Shown: one piece after another, positions 1-11,871 of the stretch | Numbering within the stretch: the stretch's first letter is position 1 | Layout of the letters: each line of letters opens with the position of its first letter | Notes under the pieces: model-generated | The model's database searches: none | What the model was told of the DNA's origin: nothing | The model's input: only the letters and a program-made list of their open reading frames with translations | Translations under genes and position numbers: made by a program | Origin: Synchiropus splendidus | Taxonomy: Eukaryota > Chordata > Actinopteri > Syngnathiformes > Callionymidae | Assembly (NCBI RefSeq): GCF_027744825.2 | Contig: NC_071340.1 | Span: 7,827,501-7,891,500 of the forward strand | Length of the DNA: 64,000 bases | Direction: 5' to 3'

Positions 1-3000
1 GGTCCTACACCACGTCCTCTATACGTGGCTTTTAGTTCCCTCGTCCCTTCGTGCCGTGACAGACATCCCTCAACACCTCTGTGATATTCTCTCAAAACCA
101 TTAGTAAAGTTGTCTCACGGATACCTGCTTGACTGAGGAAATATTATGACCCGAGGATGGATGAGACAGAGCACAGGGGCCATTCGAAGACACTGAGCTC
201 AGGCCAAGACTAAACTGCAAAGAGGACAAACTTGATTTATTTTGAAAGGGACTTCTGCATAAATAAACAAATGTGCGTGTCTATATAACCTATGCAGCTG
301 TATTCTGCATTCAGTTTGGTCTCGGTCTAGGTTCTGGTCTGGCCTCTCATTCATCTTGGTCTGGACTCGAGTGGAAAAGTTATTTCGTTTTTTTTGTTTT
401 TTTTTAATCTTTTTTTTATTTGCTCCATCAGTGTTAGTTCTTAAGGTAATTTTTGTTTTGTAGAATTTCTTCGATACTTTACCCCATCACAATGATATTC
501 CGGCAGGAATTGAAGTCCAAGGTTCACTGCAGCCTGTCTGGCCAGAAACAGCACGTCCACATAGCGTCTACACAGCGTCCACACCGATCACAACAGGATG
601 ATGTTTGACAAGGATTACCCCCAAAAAGGTTTATAATGATGGAAAATCAGGCCCTCTTCCGCATCACCGAAGAAAGCAGGCTTTGAAGAATGACTGCTGA
701 CAAATAAAGTGTCACAACACCGTCAAGAGGAATAATAATTCTTATTGTAAGTTATGTTTACTCACAGGACTCAAAATGGACTTTATTCTTAAGAAACACT
801 TTTTTGTCTGAGAAAAAACAAAGCAAAAAAGATCAGAACTGTTATACTCTCCTCTTTGCTCCTTTTCGATCCCTCATCCAGTTGATAAGTGTTGTATGTT
901 TGATGTGATATTTAAATAAATATTCACTGATATTTTATTTAAGTTGTTACAATTCATTGCCTAATATGAAACCTAGCAAGCTCCTCAAAAATGGTTAATT
1001 CATTGTTTTTCTGCGACTGATAAGCCCCAGCTATCCCTTTTTGCTTTTTTCAAATTGGAGTTATATTGTCATCAAAAGGATGAATAAAAAAACATTTATT
1101 TTCTACAATCTGTTTCATATAATTTATATCACTGTGGGACTGTGTTGTTTTTATGTACAGTATGCTGTTGATCTGTGTGCACCTTTGTTAGCTGGGTCTT
1201 TGATGTCTTCAGTGTTTTTGCTGTCGCAGCTGTGATATGTTGAATTTATACGTGTCTAATCTAAGAGGAACAGTGCGGTTCATGTGGAGAAGTTTGGGAA
1301 GGGAGGTGAGATCGTATGGACACAAGGAGACGACAGACAGTGTTAGACCAAGGATGTTGAAGACGGAGACACAAAAAAGGACAAACTGGGTTTGAATGGG
1401 AAGGACGAGAGAGGTGTAAGAGTATGAGTCGCGTGGCAACTTTGGATGGTTTCATGCCAAATGACCATAAAATCCTTCAACTCTCAGGATCATACTGATG
1501 AGAGGAACAAAAGTTTCTGGAGCAGAGAGCTATGACACCGCGAAGAGCATCCGGCATTTGATACACGTTTTTCTGTTTAACCTTTCCAAATGTGAAGACG
1601 GGCCCATGGAGAGGATTTACTGCAACATTCCTCTTCCTGTTCAGATCATTGTGGTGGGAGAGCAGGTATTATCGTCAGGGGAAAGTGCCATGCAGAAGTG
1701 ATAATCTAGCTGCAGGCGCTGAGAAGTGAACGGTAAGCGGGAATTATCCAAGTGATAAACTCTCCGCCAACTTCCATTGCCTCTCAAACTTTCCACATTG
1801 TGAGAATTTATTGTCAATGAGGTGATGTTGCATTGTTTTTCAAGGACATATTCAAAGAGCTTTGTAAGCAAGCAACGGATCAGAACCCATCTCTGACCTC
1901 CAGGCAAAAGTCACACTCTTTCCTTCAAGTATACAGTTAATCATTGGACATCCATAAACAAAGCCCCCGAAAAGCAAAGCTCCCTCTTCAGTGTTCAAAT
2001 CCTGTTAAGAAGTTACAGATTTACAACAATGGAATTTAGAATTACAAGCAGGGTCGAGAAAAAGGACAGTGAATCAATTTCACTGCGGTTCAACATTAAA
2101 TAGATCCTGAGGGAACTTTATCATGGATTTGTAAAATGTGTCGGAGAACATATTCCAAAGCCTTTGAGACGTTTGAAAGAGGAACAGGGTTGAGAGGGAG
2201 TGGACAAGTGGCCGCTGGTGTGTGACTGAATAATAGAATTCTGACGTAGCACTGAGGAAGAGTAAGGTGACATACAGAGGAACCGTGATCGACGTAATGG
2301 AGGTCAATTCAGAGGAGACTGAGTGTGTCATGCATCTCAATGGAACTGAATAAGAATGGGACTGACCATCTTCAAAATGCTGCAGGAGCGGAGGGGTGTA
2401 CAGGATGTACGGTGTGATGCTGTTTATCAGTCTGTCGCCAGAAGATCAGGTTTGAAATACAGTACATCATCTCTTTCGTGGGGTTCTTTGCTTATTGTGG
2501 AACATACAATGGAAGAACATCAGACTCAACAGAGGATACGGATTTAAACACGTAGGCATTAGCACAAGTGAATCATATAATCCCGGTGTGCAAAAGGTTT
2601 GAATTAATGTGGAGGAAAAAAAAAAAGATGACAATATCAAACATTTATCAAGAGGGAAACCAGTCATGCTCCAAAAATGTTTCCAAAATAAAGCGCCTCA
2701 GATCTGCGTGGGATTCTGTCAGTAATGTTTTCAAAAACAAGCATCTACAAACAAACTTCACTGAGTAATCTCCTCACACCTGTTTCTTCCTCTGCCATAA
2801 AATGGCGATAAACCCATCTGCATTCACATTGCAGAGGAGATGCGAACCTCTTTCCTCTGCAAGAACCAGTACTTTCTGAGAGGATAATCTGGTGCATTAT
2901 AGCTAGGGTTTGACTAACCCTTGGACTCATGTCCACAGGTTGTATTTTTGCGATGGATTTGTTGGAAGAAAGCAACATTTGACCCATAATTTGACCCATA

Positions 3001-4274
3001 ATTTGATTCTGAAGATACATAAGTCAAGAACTAAAAAAAAAAAAATACTTTCATTGGAATAAACCAGTAGTTTGGTCTCTGCTACAAGTACGTATCACTT
3101 CAACTGGGGAACTGCAAATTAGCTGAAGTGGGAGCATCTTCCTCCTCCTCTGCAACTGATACTATCATTCATTGGTATTTGTTATTTCAGCCAAGAAAAG
3201 GCAAATTTTCCCTCCAAAATAATGGAAACGTGCGAATGAAAGTTATTGCAGTATGAAACAAACAACAATGGATTAAAGAGTCCATGATAATAATAATAGT
3301 AATTTACTCTTCTCCTTCTTTCCACTTATGCTGGGACAAAATACTTCATGTTTCAGTGAAAAGGAAAACGTTATGGAAGACAGTGACCCAGCTTTGAGTT
3401 GGATACGTGCTAAGAGCCTAATTTATAACTCTATAAATTGGAGCGGCAGCAGCAGTTAAACGATAAAAAACACTTATGTTAGAACTCCAGGAACAAAAGA
3501 TTGCAGTCAATTATTGATGCCATAAAATACAACTGGAGACTAAATGCTCGCATATTAGATTATAGGTCACATCGGTGGGTAGAAATCATAATGGCATTAA
3601 CGCTCCTGCGTATGTTCAATGATGCATTGATGAATTATTGAGTGAAAACACAGCTGCCTCTCTGGGCATGAAAAACAATGAAGTGACACAGAGAGAGAGA
3701 GAGAGAGAGGAAATGATCACGCTTGTACAATGCAGTCTTTTCAATACACAATCAGGAGTCTTGTTCTTACTTCAACACCTAGAGTGTGGAGGATTAATAA
3801 AACATCTTATGACGCCTGAAAGGAACGTTCGTGTTTTTTTTCCTTTCCTTATGAATGAAGGAAAAAAAAAAAATACGGTTTAATCTGGAGGATGTCCCAG
3901 TGTGTCATATTGCACCATCAACAGCTTCCACTCACGTAGAAACAGTAGAAATGCAAACACAACTCTGACAATTGAACCTAAGTGCCGCATCTGCTGTCAT
4001 TTATTTTTATCCCTGCTCAATGTAGATCTAGGACTAGCAGGACCGTTTTTCTTTTGTCGCCACAACTTTGCAGCGACAGCTTGGAAGAACTGCAGAACTG
4101 AGCTGAAATCCCAGCTCTGGCATTCAGTTTGTCAGCTCATGTTGAGGTTGAGGAGGGTGGCAGGATGTTCCAATACTGTACAGGAAACAACCTGAACTGA
4201 TCTTCTATTCCGCTTTGTCCTCCAGAGGAAGGTTGCGATAGGAGCTGTGCCAATCTCAGCATCAACGGGCGACA

Positions 4275-4275
<1 letters not shown>
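1..4275. other. Intergenic, no gene recognised
   Basis: AT-rich sequence with no recognisable protein or RNA gene. It holds a T-rich tract at 387-421, a 14-bp tandem duplication (TTTGACCCATAA unit) at about 2979-3004, an A run near 3036 and a short (GA)n at about 3691-3711. AATAAA motifs near 252 and 703 could belong to the 3' end of a gene to the left, but nothing else supports that. Confidence 0.5.

Positions 4276-4371
<96 letters not shown>
4276..4371. repeat. Compound microsatellite (TA)25 (CA)23
   Basis: About 25 uninterrupted TA units (4276-4325) run directly into about 23 CA units (4325-4371). This is a typical compound vertebrate microsatellite, likely length-polymorphic and prone to assembly error. 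The YIYIY and CVCVC open frames across it are artefacts. Confidence 0.98.
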
Positions 4372-4373
<2 letters not shown>

Positions 4374-4769
4374 ACTCTGTCTCCATGTTTGTTTGTTTGT
4401 CATACACTTTTGACTCTGGGCAGCTCCCCCCTGTGGACGGTAACACTGTTTGAAACTGACAGGTACAATTTTGTACAGTTACGCAGCATAAATGCTCATT
4501 GTGACAAATGAACCAATTGCGAGACTTGATCCATTTTTGGCTTTCTGTTGCCTCACACATGCTGAGGAATGTGTCTTTCTGTCATTACTTTGCATTCAAT
4601 GGAAGACCAGTTGATCTTGGTGTCTTCACTTTGTGGGAATCATGATATTTTACTTATGATCATATTTATCAAGTATCTGCTATTGAATAAATGCTTTGTC
4701 TAATGAAAGACTGAATCCAACAGACGCAGTGATAATGGGTAAGGTAACCTCAGTTTGATTCAGCATGAG

Positions 4770-5490
4770 AGGTGTGTATGATAAGGATAGTGTGGGAAAG
4801 ATGCGTGTATGAAAGAGTGAGTCATGAAAGGCAGGAACCACCGGGTACGAGGACCACTGAGGAACCTAGGAGACATCTAACCCAGAACCGGTCCAAACAG
4901 CTTGAGCTGAACCTGAGTTTGTGGGGACAAACATCTACCTTCCCCCAAGTGAAGGAATGTGGAAGATAAGGAACCTCTGGCACAGCGATGGGTCAGGAGG
5001 ATGAATTATGGACCCAGGCAGAGCCAGGCAGAGATGGGACGAGCCAGTCCACCAGCAGAAGCAAGCCAATCAGAGGAGAGGACTGGATTATCTGTTTACA
5101 GCTTTCCACCCAAAAAAGGCCAGGAAATGGGCAACAACAAGAGGATTCATCAACGTCGCTCCAAACCAAGGGGTGTCGAAACCAGATCAGGAATGTGGCG
5201 CCATGGCAACGGGGACCCCAAGAGACCAGGACCAATCAGTGGAGACTACACCCCAAGATGAACTGAAATGTGTAATAAAAGGGTCAGGGCCAGAGATAGT
5301 CTTTGTCACTCTACACCACTGGAGCTAAGGCTAAGTCAGGTGTAGTTGTGGACCCAGAGCTCTGTTAGGGTAATTAGACTCCTCTGTCAGGGAATAAATT
5401 CTTTTGGATTTGAAGTTGTGGGTTTTTGGTAGTCATTCTCACGAGTAAACGAACACGCGGAAGATACATTAAAGGTGTCCTACAACTTCC
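4770..5490 (+). mobile_element. Probable solo LTR of a retroelement
   Basis: The layout resembles U3-R-U5. There is a long GC-richer segment with two CCAATCAG motifs (about 5067 and 5232), a TATA-like AATAAAAGGG at about 5273-5282, a putative R region, a polyadenylation signal AATAAATTC at about 5393 and a T/G-rich U5-like tail. The open frames inside (about 4959-5328) look like LTR sequence, not protein. I could not define the termini or a 5-bp target duplication, and I saw no adjoining gag-pol. Family unknown. Confidence 0.4.
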
Positions 5491-6137
5491 ATCATACATT
5501 TTCTATGGTTCTTTTATCGAATGTATATCAGGCAACCATATCACTGCATCGCATCATGTAGTGGACATCTTTATACAGCGGATTACAAGGATCAGCCACT
5601 GACCTTGCTGAAGAACCCACCCTGGTTTCCTCACCGGGATTCAAACCACAACTTCTAATGAGCTGCTGTCAACCATCCCTTTTCCCGGAAAAATCAAATA
5701 GAATCTAATAGAAATTGACATCTGAAGGAAGAATAAATGTTTGGAGAATGTTGGTTTGAATCACCAGGGTTTCTGCTCTGGCAGTCTAGCTAGTGAGCTT
5801 TATCAAAATGCACCACAATTACTGAGAAGGAAGGAAAGAAAAGTTTGGTGTACTGGTTTTCCGAAATAGTGAAGGCGATTTTCTATTTCAGATGTGCTTA
5901 CTTTTCTGCCCTCACTTCACTCGAGTTCCCTGTTTGGATCACAACTTCACCCAGGTCTGAGAAGTTTCTGTTGACTTTTGTCTTTTCAGCTTTGGCATTA
6001 TCTGAGTCATTGTACTTTCAACTCAGAGACAGCTCTGATGTAAAAATAAAAGACAGAAGAAATCCTTTCTTCTTCATACCCTCCATCTCAAGAAAGATGG
6101 CTTGCCTGCTTTGTAACACTGGTCGTACACTAAGCCA
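5491..6137. other. Intergenic, nothing specific
   Basis: A 115-codon open frame (5845-6192) runs into the LINE tail and shows no family resemblance. The short string GCCCTCACTTCACTCGA near 5908 recurs near 39752, a possible shared repeat trace. Confidence 0.4.
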
Positions 6138-7130
6138 CATCAGATTCAGAATCAACTTTATTGCCATGGTCAGTGGGGATCTCACCAACTAGGAACGTGC
6201 TTTGGACAAAAGTGCTATCTTGACCAAAAATACAATGAAATAGAATAAAATAACCCACAAACAACAATGGGCTGATCACAAATTCAACAGTCTGATGGCC
6301 GAGGGGAAGAAGCTGTTCCTGTGACGGGAGGTTCTGGTCTGGATGGACCGTAGCCTCCTGCCAGAGGGAAGAGGGACAAACAGTCCATGACCAGGGTGAG
6401 AAGGTTTGGTTCTGATCCGACCTGCACGTCTCTGGGTCCTGGAGACATACAGGTCCTGAAGAGATGGCAGGCTGCAACCGATCACCTTCTCAGCAGAACG
6501 TACGATGCGCTGCAGTCTGCTCTTGACCCTAGAGGTGGAGCTGTTGTACCAGACGGTGATAGAGGAGGTGAGGATGGACTTGATGATGACTGTGTAGAAC
6601 TCCACCCGCAACTTCGTTTGCAGTAGTAGACTGCCACAAGAAGACCTTTCTCTGCTGGACCTTCCTGATGAGGGACCTGATGGTTGGCTCCAATTTGAGG
6701 TCCTCAGTGATGGTGGTTCCTAGGATGCAGAAGGAGTCCACAAGGGCCAACCAGCCAACATGAGAGGAGACTGATAAACTCTTCTGAAGTCTATGACCAT
6801 CTCCACTGTCTTCTGGGTGTTGCGCTGCAGGTTATTGTGGTTGCAACAGGACACCAGCCGCTCCACCTCCCTCCTGTAAGCCGACTCATCTCCATCTGAG
6901 ATGAGCCCGATGATGGTGGTGTCATCCTCAAACTTGATCAGCTTCACGGACCCGTGGCTGGAGGTGCAGCAGTTAGTGTACAGGGAGAAGAGCCATGGAG
7001 AGAGAACACAGCCCTGAGGAGACCCGATGTTGAGGGTCCGAGTGTCGGAGACAGTCGTCCCCAGCCGCACACTCTGACTCCGGTTGGTCAGGAAGTCTGT
7101 CATCCAACTGCAGAGGGAGTCAGGCACGTT
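6138..7130 (-). pseudogene. 5'-truncated LINE reverse transcriptase remnant (CR1/L2/Rex-like)
   Basis: Read on the minus strand, 7127-6720 encodes reverse transcriptase palm sequence: [17 protein letters not shown], then [16 protein letters not shown], then the catalytic box as FEDDTT where FADD is usual, then a VEMVIDFRR motif. The C-terminal part continues in other frames. GTTITEDLKLEPTIRSLI lies at about 6740-6660. The tail with SSITVWYNSST, LQRIVRSAEKVIG and FFPSAIRLLNL lies at 6611-6276. So at least two frameshifts break it. A minus-strand AATAAAG within the conserved tail near 6140-6165 marks the 3' end. The endonuclease and N-terminal RT regions are missing. It is a dead element. The clade is assigned from the motif style of the Jockey/CR1 group. 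Confidence 0.88.
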
Positions 7131-7296
7131 GACGATGACTTGACTTGACTTTATGAGTCGGTGACTTGACTTGACTTGTGTGATGACCTGACTTTGTGAG
7201 ACAGTGACTTGACTTGATGAGATGATGACTTGACTTGACTTTATGTGACAATGACTTGACTTGACTTGACTTTATGAAACGATGACTTGGCTTGAC
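7131..7296. repeat. GACTT-based minisatellite with higher-order units
   Basis: Blocks of two to four tandem (T)GACTT pentamers alternate with spacers such as TTATGAGTCGG, TGTGATGACC and TTATGTGACA. This gives irregular units of about 20-30 bp. The array directly abuts the truncated 5' side of the LINE. Confidence 0.9.
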
Positions 7297-10200
7297 AGAC
7301 AGGGAACAAAGAAAGACACCAGGAGCCCTCAATGAAGGCATTAGAGGGAGCTGCAGACAAGACAGACGAGGTGCACACAGGAAGATGAGCCAAAACCTCA
7401 TGGCAGTAAAACAGGAAGTGGACAAGGGCAAGACAGCAAAAACACAACAAACATGACTGGATCACGACTTAACATAAATGATGACGCACAACAATTTTCT
7501 GCTAGATGTATGATGAAGTCATGTGAAATGACCTCTATGAATGCATTTTTATTTGAACATCTGTGGTACAGTCGTTCCACTTCAATAGGCAGTAAACTGT
7601 CTTCTACACAAGTTTCAAGACATGCTTACCTGCCAGATGTTGGCAGATCTTCCGTCACGATGATTCACTCTCTGTGGGCGACATGGCCATGTGTGTCTCA
7701 CTCAAAAAGACTTGTGCTTCTCTGAATACTTAGGTGGGTTGACTCTCAGCAAAGCAATTTACTTTACCGCGTTTGTGCTGGCTCGACTTTCACAAACTTT
7801 ATTACCCTCAATATCCCCAGACAACAGGGAGCGACTGGGCTCATTGAAATCATACCACCGTTGGGAATGCTTGTTGGTCTTAATGAAGCATCGGAATGTC
7901 CATGTTGCTGAGTTGAGGGTCAGAAACAGGCAGCTTCCATTCTTGCTAATGCTCCAAGACCTCCATCTGTGCTCACTCTTTCATACACCGGGAGGCCGCT
8001 CCCTCAAGCCATCTTCATTTTGGCCAACTCCACAGTGACTACATTTCAGAACACTTTCCCAACACACCCATTTGCATTTCATTAAAACGCAGAGGGGCAG
8101 CCAGTCTGGGAGTCCACGGAACACAGTCAACCACGGACAGAAGTATCAGAGGCTGGTGGAGCTCCAGGACCTTTTGATGGCTTGTATTCCACTATTTCTG
8201 CCATTTACAAGAGCTCTGAAACGCACATCATAACATCTACTGATGTTGCTTTGTGTTGGTGACACAGCCAGAAAACAAGAGTGGAAGAATTTGCACTGAT
8301 CCAGGACAAATTATTCATTATTTGACACATTTTAACAAACAGTAGGAGAAGTCTGAGGTAACTGTGTCAGGTAAATATTGAAATACTGTGACTTCAGGTA
8401 TGGAGGTTATTTGCTGCAATCATTCAATACAGTATGCACCAACGGCTCCATATTTCTGAGCCAACATGTCACGAAAGAAGGTTTAAATAGGAGAAAATAG
8501 TGAATCGCCTACAGTTCTAGGTGGGACCTGCCAACCAGTCGGAGTATGTATGCTTGTCATGGGGAATTTTCATTCAGCAGGCAAGATGCCATCTGGCAGC
8601 AGATGAAACCGCTGTTGAAAAAGAGATGCCAAAATATATCCTTAATAGGGGAGCTCAGAGAGGAAATGACTAACTGCAATATACCTTGTCATGTCCAGAG
8701 AAAAGCAGTGGAGCAGGATGTTTTGCAATAAAGAGAGAACAAAGCCATCACATTTTATTCTTCCTTTCCGTGGAATCGTGGTGTCGGCACGGGCCACGGG
8801 GAGACCGTATCGGGACATTAAACAGAAATGAGATGCTGAGGAGCCAACAAGTGTGAACCAAAACAAGTCAGTTTAAACATCAAACCCAAGGGGGTTGGAG
8901 CAAATTTAAATTAAGATTATACGTCTTTCTAACCGGTGATGCTCCTTAAAAAAAGCTAAACTGTACAATTGTATAATGAGAAGTTTTTAATGAAGTCATT
9001 GGCTGCATTCGGGCAGAGCCACAACTCACACAACTCAGAAGTTAGAAACTCGGAAATTCTGCATTCAAAATGTCAATGTTCATATACATCAAAATGTACA
9101 TGTTTGCAGTTGCTTCTGTTCCTTCTGTTGCTCAGAAGCAACGGCAGGTTGCTTGGAAGGAGAGAGGAGCTGACTGTCTCTGTCATTGAAGTGTACCTTT
9201 TGTATAAAATAAAAATTATGGAATTCTCCAGGAGGAATCCTCAGACACTGGCACGCTTAAAATCTATTACTCTCAGAGTCAAAGAAAAGGCAGCACCCTG
9301 TCACGCAGCCGTCGACTGCTGTGGCAACGCTGCACAGCTGTTTTCCTTGATCTCCAGTCTCTGTATCTGCTCCCGCCACTCTGTAGGAACGAGAAAGTCT
9401 GTGTTGTGACTAGTCAGAGTGAACTAAGCTTGGCTCGCCGTCTTGCCCACAATGAATTCACATTCCTTAACTGGAGCTGGATTTGAGTCGAAATGTGAAG
9501 TAGTGGTGTCGGTGGGAATCCAGCTGAGAGACAGATCCGCGACAGCATGCAATGCATCACCTTGGTCCAGTTCTTGGTGATGTTCAGACTTGAAAGACAT
9601 TTTGAAGTCAGAAGTTTTCTTTCTAAGTCACTATTCCATTTTAATTCCTGATTCTCAGTTCCTCATACATGAAGATCAGAGTCACAAAACCAAAATAGTA
9701 TGGTCAAAAAACTGAAATCCGCTGCTCAGGAAATATCAAATACATGCAAATCACAGGGTCCCAAGTGTGTCGCGGCGCCACAGAGACAGACAGAGAGGGT
9801 CTTTAATCAATGCAAAAATAGGCTTTTGTGTTGAGATTATTTGTATTGTATGACTCATAAGTATAACTTATATTTACCACCACAAAATATGTGTCTGCTG
9901 TTGTTCATCTGTCTCAGTTGGCAAAACAACTTAGGACCAGATTTCAACAAAAGTCAAGGAAATGTTGCAGAGATCTTTTGAAGGATTAGTTGCTTTCTTG
10001 TCTTCAACCTCTTGGATTCCAAAACCAAATGGAAACAAACAAACCAACAAAGAAATATACACAATCCTAAAAATGCTGATGGCACATTTTAATAGCGAAA
10101 ACGGAGGAATGAGAGTAACTAAGGAGGCGGCTGAGAGAAAATGTCAAGCACCCACAGAATTTAGAGATATAGGAACACGAGAGGAGCGAGGGTTGAAAGA

Positions 10201-10388
10201 GATTACCGTGAGGACGTGAAGCAACCATCTGGCAACATGAGCTGGAACCGAGGTGTTGTGAGCTTGATTTGCAAGTGAGTCCCAGCCATGTCACTCAGAC
10301 GCTAGGGACAAACAAGGAAACGGCAACACAGAAACGAACAGGCAATAACAAAATAAAAGCACAAGAGAAACACGGAACATAACACAAA
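7297..10388. other. Intergenic, no gene recognised
   Basis: The part at 7297-7460 is purine/A-rich with phrases such as ACAGGAAG and resembles retroelement flanks seen elsewhere in the window. The rest (7460-10388) is unique-looking. Open frames of 115-146 codons at 7691-8038 and 8969-9409 show no family resemblance or splice-supported structure. Confidence 0.4.
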
Positions 10389-10449
10389 GGATGCAAAAGT
10401 CCACTTTCCCAAAGTCAATAAATTAGACCATGGGAGTGAGAATGGGTTG
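10389..10449 (+). repeat. Dispersed repeat, copy A
   Basis: About 87% identical over 61 bp to the reverse complement of 20669-20729 (8 mismatches by eye). The shared core includes ATGCAAAAGTCCACTTTCCC and CATGGGAGTGAG. It is probably a fragment of an interspersed fish repeat. Confidence 0.75.
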
Positions 10450-10619
10450 TCCACACATTATTGTCCTTTCTGAGCGTGTTCCCCATCAGTGTTGTGCTGT
10501 TCTTTAGCACATGCATTTACAATGACTTTTTTCTAAAGAGTAGAGTTCTTGACAGTGTTATGTTGGGTTGTAGTGGCAAAGAAATGTTTGGATGAAGAAA
10601 ACATGATTGGACACTCTGG

Positions 10620-10712
10620 TGTTGGTTAAATCTTTCTCGCAATTAATCGCGAGTTAACTATGGTTGTAGTGCGATCATCACAATTCATTTTTTTGGTCTA
10701 TTGACAGCCCAA
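10620..10712 (-). mobile_element. hAT-like terminal fragment
   Basis: The minus strand begins GGGCTGTCAATAGACC and continues into ACTCGCGATTAATTGCG. This resembles a common fish DNA-transposon terminus. No matching opposite terminus or target duplication was found, so it is a fragment or a diverged copy. Confidence 0.35.
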
Positions 10713-11634
10713 ATACTCTTTTTAATGAATTTGATCAAATCATTTTTAGTTAAAAGTGCATGACAAGATGTAGCTATCAACTTTAAATCTACCCTCCAGG
10801 GAACAAGGGAGCTCCTCACCCTGACATACAACTTCTGGGATCACCGGCCTGAAGACATTCATTTCTATCCATATTTATGTAGCTGATCTCCAGCCCCAGG
10901 TGACGTCCGCAGGTGACAAGAAGAACGCATAATTGATCAGCGAGGTAGAGCTTTGCCCTCCAGTTGTTTTCTCTTTCTGCTCTCCGTAATGTAGAATTTT
11001 GATGGTTTGTATTAAATGTTTGACGTGAAAACGAACTCACAGGCTTTTGAATTTTTCTGCAGTTAAACCTCTCCAAACATGAGCTCGATGAGCATGTACA
11101 GGTTTCTGTGTGAATACTGAAATCCTCCACCTGGTCCTCAATATGTTTACATACATGTTTGACCCAGCTGGAACCGTTTCAAAGGGTCTGCCAGGTGATC
11201 CGTACACCCGCCTCTAAAAGTCAACGTGGAGCTGTGATTAACTGAATCATAAATGAGCGTATGGGTTTGATCTGATCATGAGCCACGTGCATAATTCTGA
11301 TGCTCATAATTTAGTATTATTTCTTTAGTAGAAATGTCTTACATACAAAAAAATTCCCCTGCATTTTTATACAGTCGTGTATCAATAGTTTAATGGTCAA
11401 CCATAAGTCGACTTTATGCTTCTCTAAAATTTGGTGAAGCAGGTATATTAGTGTCACTGCACATGTATTGAAAGACTATTATATTTCATTCAACATTCTT
11501 TATTCACACCTTTTTCTTACTTTTAACTGTCTACTATATTTTCTTTTTAGTCCTTCCTGGACTTAGCAGGGTTCCAGAGCACCTCTCTAAAGAGGAGAGC
11601 AGAACGCAAGACATTAGGAGAGGACGCTCTACAC

Positions 11635-11863
11635 CACAGATGTCAAACCGGTCCTCAAAGGGCCACAGTGGGTGCAGGCTTTTGTTCCAACCAGTCAAGA
11701 GGACACCTACTCACCAATCAGGTGTCTGAGAACTGTGATCACTTGAGCGTCAGTCTGGTTTGTTTCAGTTGACACCTGACTGGTTCACCTGTTTGCGCTT
11801 TCAGGGCTGGAACAAAATCCCGCACCCACTCCAGCCCTTTTGCGGGTCAGTTCGACACCCCTG
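11635..11863. mobile_element. hAT-type MITE with perfect 8-bp target duplication
   Basis: A 229-bp element with inverted termini CACAGATGTCAAAC and, on the opposite strand, CAGGGGTGTCGAAC (10 of 14 match). Identical 8-bp direct repeats CTCTACAC flank it at 11627-11634 and 11864-11871, the target-site length of hAT transposases. Internal sequence has no coding capacity, so it needed a transposase in trans. Confidence 0.9.
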
Positions 11864-11871
11864 CTCTACAC

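Noticed and set aside
4132..4560. 142-codon minus frame and overlapping plus frame with YIYIY / VCVCV stretches
   Set aside because: They are translations of the (TA)n(CA)n microsatellite and have no protein-like sequence outside it.
4959..5328. Three overlapping plus-strand frames of 92-106 codons
   Set aside because: All lie within the probable LTR. Open frames in three phases at once point to composition, not coding.
6387..6626. 79-codon plus-strand frame and the 64-codon frame at 6954-7148
   Set aside because: They are antisense to the LINE reverse transcriptase remnant.
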